DNA of 64,000 nucleotides, taken from positions 20,805,845 through 20,869,844 of the forward strand of contig NC_045133.1 of NCBI RefSeq assembly GCF_007655135.1, given 5' to 3'. Positions 36,455 through 47,220 of the stretch are shown piece after piece (positions within the stretch are counted from its first letter, which is position 1; each line of letters opens with the position of its first letter). Origin of the DNA: Punica granatum (taxonomy: Eukaryota; Streptophyta; Magnoliopsida; Myrtales; Lythraceae). The notes under the pieces were generated by a model. That model worked only from the letters and a program-made list of their open reading frames with translations, was not told where the DNA came from and searched no databases. The position numbers were made by a program, and so were the translations under genes.

Positions 36455-36654
36455 TTAAATCGGTAATTTCGTTCCTGATTTACGCAAATTGCATCATCTG
36501 AGTCCCTGAAAAAAATGTTACATTTAATTCGTCCCTGAAAAAAATGTGATCAGGGACGACTTCGAAGTAAACATGGACGAATTCGATATAATATTTTTTT
36601 CAGGAACCTAAATGATGCAATTTGAGTAAGTCAGGGATGAAATTGTCAATTTAC
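36455..36654. mobile_element. Inverted-repeat MITE inside a (TA)n tract
   Basis: About 200 bp whose two ends are inverted copies of each other over roughly 50 bases (AAATTGCATCAT plus TCCCTGA-type blocks). It interrupts a (TA)n tract that is continuous in unit 1 (18921-18951). The exact ends and target duplication are hidden by the repeat. The family was not identified. Confidence 0.7.
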
Positions 36655-37280
36655 TATATATATATATATATATATATGAGGTGCGTGATCACTTGATTTT
36701 TGTTCGATACCCCGTCTCAGTCTCTCAGATGGGATATTTTATATTTGTCGTCATGTGTGGGACACGTCATTACTGTCCCATACATTATGCACACAAAACG
36801 ATGGGAGAATCATAATTCGATCCATAAGTATCAATACGAAATTCTCAATAAAACCTAACCAAAACATATATATATATATATATGAATTTATAATACAAAT
36901 TTCCATAAAAATTCATATAATTTCTCTTTTGTTTATTTGAAATAAAGAAAACACCAAACACGAGATTATTTTTAGCCAATTTTTTTTTTAATAAAGGGAC
37001 GCATGACTTGGAACAGTAGCCTATAAGCATACAGTGGCCATTGAATTCTTTCTCCGCATAAGAAGATTCATAATGAGGATAAAAAAATAAAGCGAAATCA
37101 AAGAAAACGCTTCATGGGGTGAGAATCAAATTCATAATGTCATGTCAGTATTCTGAAACCTCTGCGGCAGTGGTCAATTAATTAGGCCCAAAGTAAAGAG
37201 ACCAAGATTTATTGATTTCCAAGTCATCTGTCTTTATTTTAGTTTTAATAACTTCATGAGATTTCATTAGAAGTTAAACA

Positions 37281-37556
37281 GCTCCGTTTGTTTTCAAAGT
37301 CGTGATTTAAAATTTTAACTTTAACTTTAACTCAAAACACTACACAACAAAATACACATTTCAAAAGTCAAATTGGTGAGCCCCATATATTATTAAAATA
37401 CAATCTCATTATAATTAATTATCTATACCTTCCATTCATTTCATATTTCAAAAGTCAAACTGGTGGGCCCCATATATTTTTGTATTCTTCTACAATCACA
37501 ATCACAATCACAAATTCGTAATCACAAATTCGTGACTTTAACTCCGAAAACAAACG
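37281..37556. mobile_element. Probable MITE
   Basis: About 276 bp absent from the matching place in unit 1 (near 19578). The ends share CGTTTGTTTTC in inverted orientation. Inside are AACTTTAACTTTAACTC on the left, a repeated CAAA(A/G)TCAAA(T/C)TGGTG(A/G)GCCCC, and short ATCACAA repeats on the right. No clear target duplication was found. Confidence 0.6.
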
Positions 37557-37917
37557 CATTGTATAGAGTTTATGAGAGAACGGGAGCAATACAGAAGGAG
37601 AAAGTTGAAAAAGAGAAGGAAAAAAACAAAAAACAGAAATGGACAGATTGAGGGAACAACTAGAAACTACAGCCAAGCCATGAAGCTTGGTTCCTATCGA
37701 CTCCCTAGCAAGCGAGTCGACAAGTGAATTTCCTTCTCTATAGGAGTGCTAGTACCTATTGGTGTTGAAGTGAAGAGCCGAGAGATAAATATCAGTGAAA
37801 ATCTCCTTGTACTTCCAAGGTGCATTGGAATTCATTTGAATCCGTGATCATCGAATCTGACTCGATTATTTGTCTTTGTTTGCGTGTGAAGCGATTCATA
37901 CAACCCGTTTTTAGAGA

Positions 37918-39749
37918 TTAATTAGATGTCTTGCCTGCAATATCTATGACAAACCGATATCGGACATCGTTCCTGGCGAGTCGGTCCATGGCATGGTTAA
38001 TCTGGTCTGGGGTGACCGTCTCGATATCAGAAGTGATGTTGTGCTTTCCGCACAGATCCATCATCTCCTGTGTCTCAAGTATGCCCCCTGTAGTGCTCCC
38101 TTTCACTGTTCTCTTGCCTGCGCAGATCCATAGATATAGAGGAAATTAAAGGCCAATCATGTCAATGCCTAAACTCGTACCGGTGTTCACTAAATCAGAT
38201 CAATCATAACAAATCAAGAAACTGTGATGTGTCGATGATTTAGCAACTCTCTAGTGAGTGGGACTTGCAAGTTTGAAACTACATGAAAGCTTACCGAGAA
38301 TGAGGGGTAAAGCAGGCAGGTCGAGCGGCGCATCAGGTGCACCGACGATCGTCAAAATGCCGTTCACTTTGAGCAATTCTAAGACTGGTCCAAGTGAGTG
38401 CTTTGCCGAGACAGTATCCAGTATGAAATCTAGGCTTCTCCTTGCTGCCTGTACTTTCGTAAAGCCATATACCAATATAAGCATTATCACGAGGTCAGTG
38501 ATCCAAAATCGGACAACTACATATATACTAGGCAGGGTATGAGAAACGGACCTTCATCTGGTCAGCGCTGGTGCTGATGATGAACTCATCTGCGCCGAGC
38601 CGCTGCTTTGCCTCAGCCTCTTTAGATAGAGAGGTGCTGATGACTGTGACGTGGTGGCCAAACGCCTTACCGAATTTGACCGCTACGTGGCCAAGACCTC
38701 CTAGACCGACTATCCCGATCTTCTTCCGTGGAGAATTGAGAAGTTGGTTGTCCTTGAATGGGGTGAACACTGTTATTCCGGCACATAGCAGCGGGGCAGC
38801 TGAATCCATTGGCAGGCTATCAGGTATCCGCACCACGTACCTTCAATCAATTCGAATAATCAATATTTTCCCAAACTCAGAATGATGATACAACAAACGA
38901 ATTAAACAAACCGCTTTTATGTTGCAGACCGAAATAGCAGAAGCATATTTTAATGGGATCACATTGTTTCATCTCCATTTTACCAAACATGGTCGAACTT
39001 ACGAGGAACCAGTCCATTCAAATCTGATTCATATTGTTCGATGCTGACTGCTAAGACTCAAGAGATACAGCAACGAGTACCTATGATCAGCTACGATCAT
39101 CTTGGAGTAGCCGCCATAAGTGATACTGCCGTCCCAGAAGACGCCATTATAGGTGGGCTGCAGCTGGTCGCAGTAGTTCTCCTGGGAGCTGGCACAATAC
39201 TCACACTTTAGGCACGATGCGGCCAAGTACCCGATTCCCACTCTGTCTCCCACACTAAATTTCCTCACATTGCTTCCCACCTTCACGACCACCCCCGTGA
39301 TCTCATGCCTGTCAATTCACATACGTTCGATCGGGTCATGACTCATGGAAGAGATCATCCGGCTACCATATATATCCATCAAAAGTTTTGAAAAAAAGAT
39401 GAGATTTGCAAGAGCACGTACCCGGGTACGCAAGGATACATGGTGATGCCCCAGTCGTTCGTGGCAAAGTGGAGATCGGTGTGGCATATCCCGCAGTACA
39501 GTATCTCGATCGTCACATCGTTCACTCCATTTTCCCTGGTAGAGCGCAAAAACATTCTGAACATCAGGGAACAGCTCCGATGCGGACTAATATGAGAAAC
39601 TAACCGATAAATCACATTTTTCCGAGTAAGAATATACTAGTGAAATTTAACAACCTGCGCTTGAAGATGAAGGGGTCAATCTTGCCGGAGGAATCGTATG
39701 CTGCCCAGCCAGCAACTGTCTGGGTATGGTTAGGAGTTTCTTGAGCCAT
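37918..39749 (-). CDS. Cinnamyl-alcohol-dehydrogenase family protein, copy B
   Basis: Six exons with the same boundaries as copy A: 39749-39655, 39535-39422, 39308-39081, 38840-38552, 38448-38295, 38117-37918. They give 359 residues; the last exon is one codon shorter (ends KTSN). Catalytic zinc ligands C49, H71 and C165, the four structural cysteines (CLKCEYC and NYC) and GLGGLG are all conserved, so it should be active. About 20 residues differ from copy A, for example K42E, K57T, A59D, T79K, E104K and S121P. Several of these change charge near the substrate domain. NADPH-dependent alcohol/aldehyde interconversion is inferred from the family; the substrate is unknown. Confidence 0.9.
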
Positions 39750-39865
39750 TGGAGGAGGCTTAGCGAACTTATTTCCTGAGGTCTTAAAGAGCCAAAAAGA
39801 AGAACAAAAGATGGCTCGTTTGAACTGATGATGCTGTCTATCCTTCTGGCATCGCCCTTGGCTTC

Positions 39866-39871
39866 TTATAG
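39866..39871 (-). promoter_or_regulatory. Probable TATA box of CAD copy B
   Basis: CTATAA on the minus strand, 117 bases before the ATG and conserved with copy A. Upstream of about 39890 the two promoters diverge: unit 2 has several hundred bases (39890-40320) not found in unit 1. Confidence 0.5.
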
Positions 39872-39889
39872 AACTGCCTTCAATCACTT

Positions 39890-42800
39890 AACTCACCGTC
39901 CAAGGAAACAAGAGTCGAACTGTTTTAACTATTGGTTGCTCTCATTTTCTTTTTATTTTAAACACATGGCATGTGCCAGGAATTTTTATGATACAATGAA
40001 AAAAAAAAAAAACAGTTACTCCATACAATATAAATTTCTAAAGATTAAGTAAAAGTCAAGTATTTTAATAAAAAAAACACTAAGTATAACTCTTTGAGAT
40101 ATGTACGATTCCAAACTTTGTATTAATTTGTTTCGAAATCTCTATAAATTAGTCCGACAAATCTATGTCATTTACTTCATTTCAAGTAATTCACTACAGA
40201 TTGAAATAATATATTATGATTGTATAGTGCAATCCATCTGAAGTGAGATTGCACCATAGATATTTTCCATGTGAACAGTCTATATTTTAAAATTAATTAT
40301 CATTCGAAAATTGATTCGGCTTTATTCACGAGATATTTCCGGTGAATTTCAAACTCTTACAACCCAAATAAAGCCCGCTCAACGTGCAGTATAAATCACA
40401 TGTTCTGCATCATTTCCTCGTTCTTTTAAGTTTTCAATAAATAAATAAAAAAATCCTAGTAGTTCCTCCTCCTTTGAACTTTTCAATATAAGAACAACAA
40501 TTTCCAAATGCAGGGAGCCAGGGTCGAGGAAGCAGTCGTCTGGATGCAAGGAACGAGTGATTGGATGATCGCGTGCCCGCACTACAGTGGGAAACCACGT
40601 GTTCCACGAGTGAGATCACTCTACGTGGCAGAATCTACGGAGGGGATGCGGTATCCGTAGTTGTCGGTGGATATTCGGTGGGCGGGAACGGGCGCAGGGA
40701 ATCCTCGCATCCCAACGACGGGTCATTCGGCTTGGTCCACCCAACTACTGTCCAAGTGAAGAGCAGCTTCAGTGAAGAAACGACGACGACGACGTCGTCC
40801 GGTCAATGGGAACGAGCGAAATTAAAAATGATTTGGTTCACTTGCCACGAGACCTGCGTGTATTTTCGCAGCGGGTGTGTTTCAAGTGGGATGTGGATCC
40901 CATCTATCAGTTATCGATGCTTGTTCCATTACAAAAGCAAAGTTGTCCAACAATAAAGGATGTAGCATAACGAGACACGCTCTCGCCTCTTGACCGAGAG
41001 ATCGCCTGTTGTACTAGGTCATAAGCCTTAAAAAATCAATAATTTGTCCTATGGGACACGATACGTCCATCGGAACCAGCTTGTAGGTCAAGTTGTCATA
41101 TGTGTTTGCTTATCCGAATGTGACGGGAGGCAGAAAAGCCACTCGTCTATCAGGATTAGTTTGCAGGTCGAGCTATCCTATGTGCTTGCTTATCCGAATG
41201 TGATGGGAGGCAAAAAAGTCGCTCGGAGACATGTCACGATGTTTTACTTAATCTTGTAAAATTTTCTCTTAGACCTACACGAATTTGAACCTATTTGCAA
41301 CCCAAAAATTTAAACTGATAGGTTGTTAGATCCAATCCCTATATAAACTTGTAATTTCTTTCTCAATTTTTCCGTGTGGGACAACTTATCTCAATACCAT
41401 ATTAAAAATCCAATGGATTCATGCGGGTTTCGGCCCAATTTCACTTAAAAGGTCAAGCTCATAAATAGTGATAATAAAACCATATATGAGATTTATCTCA
41501 TTTTATCCTTAACAAGTCTTTGGCGGTTTTCTTTTGAGATGACTTATTAAAAATACTGTATAAGATATGGTAAATGGACCCGAAAATTCATTATATTTAA
41601 AAGGTAGGAAAATTTTAACATGATTTCGAGTCATAGTAGTATATCAATTCAAGTGTTTAGTACTTTACTATTTATGATGAATTATACCAAATACTAGATA
41701 TTTGAACTAAAATACTAAACATTAAAGTAATAAATGATGCAGTAATCACAATTATTAAAAGTAACTTTACACTTGAATTGAAGTACTAAACCCTTTGAAT
41801 TGAAAATATTAATACGTATTATTGCAATTTCGAGTAATGCTAAAAAGATCCTCAGATATTCTCAGCCATTGTAAGGAAATATTTTTATAACAGTAAAGGA
41901 AATTGCTTTACTAGTTAACATTCGAAATTTTAAAACCCATTGATTAAAATTACGTAAGTTATTCGCTCTTAATAAGTAGGGATAACCTAAAAGTTTGCTC
42001 TTTTTCTTAAAAAAAAAACTTTTTTAGGACTTGTAAAAATATTATTGAGGCAAACAAATGGTGAAACTCACTAGCCATAATCACGTTATCTGTAAAAAGA
42101 TTATTCATCACTTGGTTGCAAAAATGCAAATTTTGCGGTCTAAAAGCAATAGTAAGGGACCACTCGTTCTTCGCATGCATAGCAACTCCAATAGCTTGTT
42201 TGGGTATACGGATTATGGAAGAGAATTTGCATAGAAACTCTCATAACCCTCCATAACCTTCAATTCAAGCAATCACTAATTGTATGGAAGAACATCATAG
42301 GCAGATTTGAAATAGAATTACTCTGTATGAGAATTGACTTCTTTATTTTTGGTGTTGACCATAATATCCGAAAGCTCAATTGGGCCTCGACTAATCCAGT
42401 CAAGTTAAGTTGGCCCACTATGGGGTAAAGCTCCCCCAATGTAAATTTTCTGCATTTATAAAGATTCAAACTCGATACCTTATTTAAACAGAACAAGTAT
42501 CGAACCGCTTGAATCAAATTATATTGGTTAAGAGAATTGATTTCTTTAGAAGTTATTAAAACGAACTGAATAAATTTAGTTTTCATTTTTATTAAATTTA
42601 CTTAAAGTTGAAACATTTAAATTCTATAAGTGGTTTATTTTTCAGTGAACTACGAGTGATTTATTTTTATACAAAAGATATATATTTTAAATATTTTTTA
42701 TGATATCGATATTGAAAAGTAAGATTCTTTTTAGAAACTAAAAGTTTTAATTATTACCTTAGTTTTAATCAAAGTAATGTTATGATAAATTTAACAATTT

Positions 42801-44608
42801 TATTTATGATTAGTTTGACAATTATCAAAGAGTTAATTTTATAATTATAAGCTAATTAATATTTTTAAAGATATTTTATAATAAAAATATACAAATTTTT
42901 ACTATGATAAGCAATCGCGCGCAACGCACGGGCGAAATAGCTAGGTCTTTCTACTGCGAATGAATAAGGAAATTATTTCATTCCATTGTGATTTCAAATG
43001 ATGACATGTCGTTCATTGCTCTAGCTAAGCCTTTCCTGACTTCTTATGTTTTAAGATCATGAGGACATTGCCTGAACCGGTGGAGATGCTACAGCGGTTC
43101 GAACAAAAGAACCACCATGGTTGTTTCTTTTTTCTTTTTTTTTTGGTAATTGGATCTCTTTATATAAGATTCTAGCTGTACGCATATCCTATAATTTTTT
43201 AGTTGAAGATTCACCATAGATAGTTCATCTATCAATATTTTCAGCCACGCATCTTCTCATCAACGATCGGTCTGGTCCGAGAACGAGCTGAGTCCTCTTC
43301 AATATTAAACCGAATTAAAACGCACTGATTCGACCAAATAAAAAACAATTTAAGTACTCTAAAGTGGATTAATTGTTGACTTGGACTCTAAAATTGAAAA
43401 TTGCATTCTATGATGTAGGTATAGTCTTGGCCGAATAGATTGCTTAGATCCAGTCGAATTTTCTTGAATCTATAGGATTAGCTCTTGGGTCGTGTAATTA
43501 GGAGAGAACCGAGAAGGTCTAAGTGTTGATTATCCCCAAAATTGCTTGAATCCGGCTGTACAGCTCTTGGCTCCTTAGGAATGTCTGTCCAAATTGATTA
43601 ATTGTCCTACTTGGCCTTAAGAATGGAATAATCAAGTTTGAACAGTAGTTTTATACACGGCCATGTTAGAATTAGGGTATAAATTGGATTAATTTGATGA
43701 AATGGATGAATATCCGTGCGTGTCCATGGCCGAATTGAATAATTAGTGTCCAGGTGTCATTTTTCTGTCTAATAATCAATTGGAGGGAAGGGGGAGGAAG
43801 GGGAGGAGTCGGGCTCGGAGTTGGAGGAAGAGCCAAGGAAGGGCGGGCAGTCAAAGGCTGGTGCCGAGCGTCGACGAGATTGAAATTTTCGCGACCTAAT
43901 CTAGGGATTCTTCGAGACTTCAATTGGTACTTGTTCAATTGGAGAAGAAAAACATTAAAAAAGGAGTTTCTTTGTTATTTTCGTTTATGTTTTTAAATTT
44001 TGTAAATAATTAAACTGTTTGTTTTTTATTTGGTTGAACCGATGTGATTTGATTCAGTTAATATCAAAGAGAATCCGCCTTATTTTCTGGTGAGATCGAT
44101 CGTCGACGAAAAGATGCGTGACAGAAAATCTCAATAAATAAATTATGAGGGGTAAATCATAAACTCAAAAAATATAAGACATGTGTATGGCCATGAATTT
44201 ACGTAAGGAAATAAAAATAATAATGGTTATTTTTTGCTATCAACTTTGGTGACATTACTCCTTGAACCGGACGTTTTGTATATCATGAGATATGACATAA
44301 CATTGCACTCAGTTCGTCCAATCTTGTGGTGTTAGAGCTCGCGATTCTAATTAATCTCACGCGTGTACAATGTCGTACTTCCCTTCATTGTGAAAGAGCT
44401 TTGATTTTCTTTTTTATTTTTTATTTTTTATTTTTTGGGTAAATAAGGAGCTTTGATTTTTAACTGGTTTGAATGATTACTTTTGGACCCATCTGATGGC
44501 CCGATTCATTGGGCTTCTAACTGACACTATCGTTCCCAGGAGGAACTGTCGGGCCCAAAGAGATCATAAGTCCATGGGCTTCTGCTGTCAAACAAAGGGG
44601 ACCACGGA
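39890..44608. other. Intergenic: right part of unit 2 and unique sequence
   Basis: To about 42310 it matches 22.0-24.64 kb. A 90-bp tandem doublet (GCTTATCCGAATGTGA, GGGAGGCA) lies at about 41050-41230. From 42346 to 42535 is a dispersed repeat related to the MITE at 61392. No gene was recognised; a GC-rich patch at 43780-43870 shows no family resemblance. Confidence 0.6.
42346..42535. repeat. Dispersed repeat related to the MITE at 61.4 kb
   Basis: It shares ATATCCG(A/G)AAG, CGACTAATCCAGTC and the GGGGTAAA(G/A)(C/T)TC(T/C)CCC block with 61400-61605, in the same order. Only the left part and middle are present; the right inverted end was not found. A shorter trace (GATTAATTCAGTCGAATT) lies near 58855-58873. 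Confidence 0.65.
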
Positions 44609-44940
44609 AGTTCTTTTTTTTTTTTTTTTTTGGTCGGTGACGAAGGGAGGCTACGCTAGTCTGATAAGATTACAGCGTCATGAAACTAACAAATACCAAA
44701 ACAGGGTAAGGAAGCCCCAATACAATCAGCAAGTAGAAAAGTGCAGCATCCAACGGGCCATCCAATCTGCGTAAAGGTTGGCAATTCCCGATAGCAATGA
44801 GTCAAAAACACCTTCCAATCCCGACCTAGGCCGTGAATGTCCTCCACCATCCTGCCCGGGAGTGGACTGAATATAGTTGAATCGATGATCAGATTACGAG
44901 TCGACCACCAACCTCCTGACCCCCAAGGACCACGCGACCT
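44609..44940 (-). mobile_element. 5'-truncated LINE, 3' end with poly(A)
   Basis: An 18-base T run (44614-44631) is the poly(A) tail read on the plus strand. Upstream on the minus strand is the end of an L1-type RNase H domain: an EDIHGLGRDWKVF-like block, then CYRE and ADWMARWMLHFST. In-frame breaks are present. Everything 5' of this is missing, and I could not confirm the target-site duplication. Confidence 0.65.
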
Positions 44941-45984
44941 TTTGTTTTTCTTTTCTGCGGGGAGATCCTGCCTTTTTAATCACATTACACAGAAAAGTCG
45001 ATCATATGTCAAACATATATGAAAAATTAGAAATGTGAATCACACATGGAATTTTGTAAAAAAGATATTTAGCGAATGCAATTGTCCAAGATTTTCATAG
45101 AAAATACACCAAATCGGACTCCTTGATCAAATGATATATGCTTTGAATTCTAAAGAGGTCTGCATTTAGCAAGGACTTGTCAACAACGTTGACCTATGCT
45201 AATACTCTTCAAATCTCAAGTCGCCACATAGCACCTTGACTGGTTTTTAATTTCCCTTTCTTCAAAAAAAGAGCAGTGCGGGAGACTGGGGAATGATTCG
45301 AGTAAACTCCGTCAACCCTTTTATAAGTCATCAAATTTGATGATAACCATTGAGCATTCGGATATTAAAGTGTATATAAAAAAAATTCTACAACACATAT
45401 ATTTTTTACAAATTCTACAGTGTATATTTTGGATTTTTATACACCATATAATAACTAATTTGGGCTATTAGATTTCCCTCAATGTAATCTAGACAGTCCA
45501 TCTTTATAAGTTGTAAAATTTCAAAAAATTCTTGAAAAATCACGATCTTGTCCGTTCATTATATAAAATGTAATTTTTGTCCATAATTCTTTTCATCGGT
45601 CTTCGATCCCATCACAGATCCGGTGTGATGATGTGGATTATTGTTATTTCAACTAGTGTAATGGCACGTGTTTTGGAGGTGCTTTCCATATATCTGTTCA
45701 TTTACGAATGTTAATATATATGTTCAACTCTATTAGTATATGAAATTTAACACAGATGCAAAAGAGCTCATTTTGTTTCAACTACTTATGATAGTATGCA
45801 TTTTCATCTTTTTAAGATAACATTGCGACGAAAATAAAGATATATTTGTAACCGAATAACCCCCGAGCATACAAATGAGTCAAAATCTGATTTGACGCCA
45901 CACTGGTCTAAATCATGGGCAAGAGGGTTATCGAAATGTGATATCCACTTCATTTCCAATCCAAGAAAAGAAGAAAAGAATTAA
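44941..45984. other. AT-rich, no gene seen
   Basis: No coding frame with family resemblance. AT-rich text fills it, with several short A/T runs. Confidence 0.5.
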
Positions 45985-47220
45985 TTATGTCTGGGACAAT
46001 ACTCCTAATTTCCATTGGGAGAATAGACTATGGATAGCATCAACTAACAAAAGGGCATCAGTGTGTATCCAAATTTTCTTCCATTCACAATCAAGTGCTA
46101 AAAAGATAGCCAACAACACAACTTTCGCTTCAACTTGTATAGGGGAGGCAACCTCAGTCGGAGAGAACAAGAGTAGGATGTTGGCTTATTCATAATGCGC
46201 ATGGTTCCTACCAAGCAAGATTTGTTTGTCATCAAAACAGTGTCAGTGTTTATGTGTATCCATTCCTATTCGGAGCTGCTGGTTTACCCATTGTTGTTAG
46301 TTGGACTGAGTGGAGGATTAAGAAGTTCGTTAGACACCTGCTTGTTGGTGTGTTCCTTGAAAGCTCGCTTGATCCGACAGATGGAAGAAGTAAGATCAAC
46401 TCTTTTACCTGTGGCCAAAACATCATTTCTAAGTCTCCAAAGTTCACAAAGAATTATAGAACCATACAAAGTAAAAAAGGCGCAATCATGTAACAAGCTA
46501 GCCAAAGGGATAGGGGATTCACAATAAAACTCAATAAATCAGTAATAGATGTGCACGGAACAATATTAGACAAAATATTCTATGGTGATTCCCTTCAAGT
46601 AACACGATAAAAGATGCAATCCTCAAAAAAGTGCATAATTATCGGAGTTGGTTTGATAAAGCGGGCATAGGGCATTGCTTTGTGCGAACTAGAGAAGGCA
46701 TTCACTTGCCATTCTCCAAAGATGGATTTTTAAGAGGTCATGCAACTTCAATTGCCATAAAGCTTTCTAATTAATGTTTGAAGCAAACCTGAAACGATGC
46801 TTTTGATCAAGTTCATAGAATGATTTAACCAAGTGAGCACTAGGGGTAGTTGAGGTCCAGATGATCGATGGGTAGTTGAGGTCCAGATGATCGAGTCCCT
46901 ATAATCTTCTTGAGGAAGATGGATTTTCAAAATGTTCAAGACAGTGGCATAGTCAAAGAGATTCAACAAGAGGTGCATATTCCACTGTTTTGAATTTAAG
47001 AGCATTATGTCACATACCTTAGCTTTTGGATCAGCCTATATTCCCACGTTAGAGATGGGTTTATAGTCGGGATTACCTGGGATCCATGGGTCGGTCCATA
47101 TAAAAGTGGATGCTCCATCACCAATGGAATGACACGTACTGGCTTGCATGGTATTCTTGTACCATTGAAGTCCTTTCCATGTGTATGAGGAACTTGCTGA
47201 TGGGCGCTGGTTTGAGGAGA
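45985..47220 (-). mobile_element. Degenerate LINE fragment (3' part)
   Basis: On the minus strand the order is SYTWKGLQW, then SIGDGASTFIWTDPWIPGN (near 47200-47060), then the W..LLNLFDYATVLNILKIHLPQED block (46748-47005). A degenerate linker with ELWRLRNDVL (46284-46505) follows, and then an RNase H start EAKVVLLAIFLALDCEWKK with IHTDALLLVDAIHS (45985-46170). This is the C-terminal half of a plant L1-type ORF2. Several frameshifts and stops show that it is dead. It contains the RNase H part that the LINE at 4950-7990 lacks. Confidence 0.8.

Larger units (their letters stand above)
34223..37917. other. Intergenic between UPF0496 copy 4 and CAD copy B
   Basis: It matches 16.4-19.9 kb of unit 1, apart from one hAT element, one hAT tip at a deletion, and two MITEs listed separately. 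No gene was recognised. Confidence 0.6.
25161..42310. repeat. Segmental duplication, unit 2
   Basis: It holds UPF0496 copies 3 and 4 and CAD copy B in the same order and orientation as 8507-24642. The offset between matching points grows from about 16.65 kb at the left edge to about 17.96 kb at the CAD gene. Most of the growth comes from insertions into unit 2 at 28755-29824, 35013-35568, about 36455-36654 and 37281-37556, less a deletion of about 0.8 kb at 35767. Confidence 0.9.

Noticed and set aside
44579..44940. GGACCACG at both sides of the LINE fragment as a target duplication
   Set aside because: The left copy is separated from the poly(T) run by seven bases, so it is not in the position a LINE duplication should occupy.
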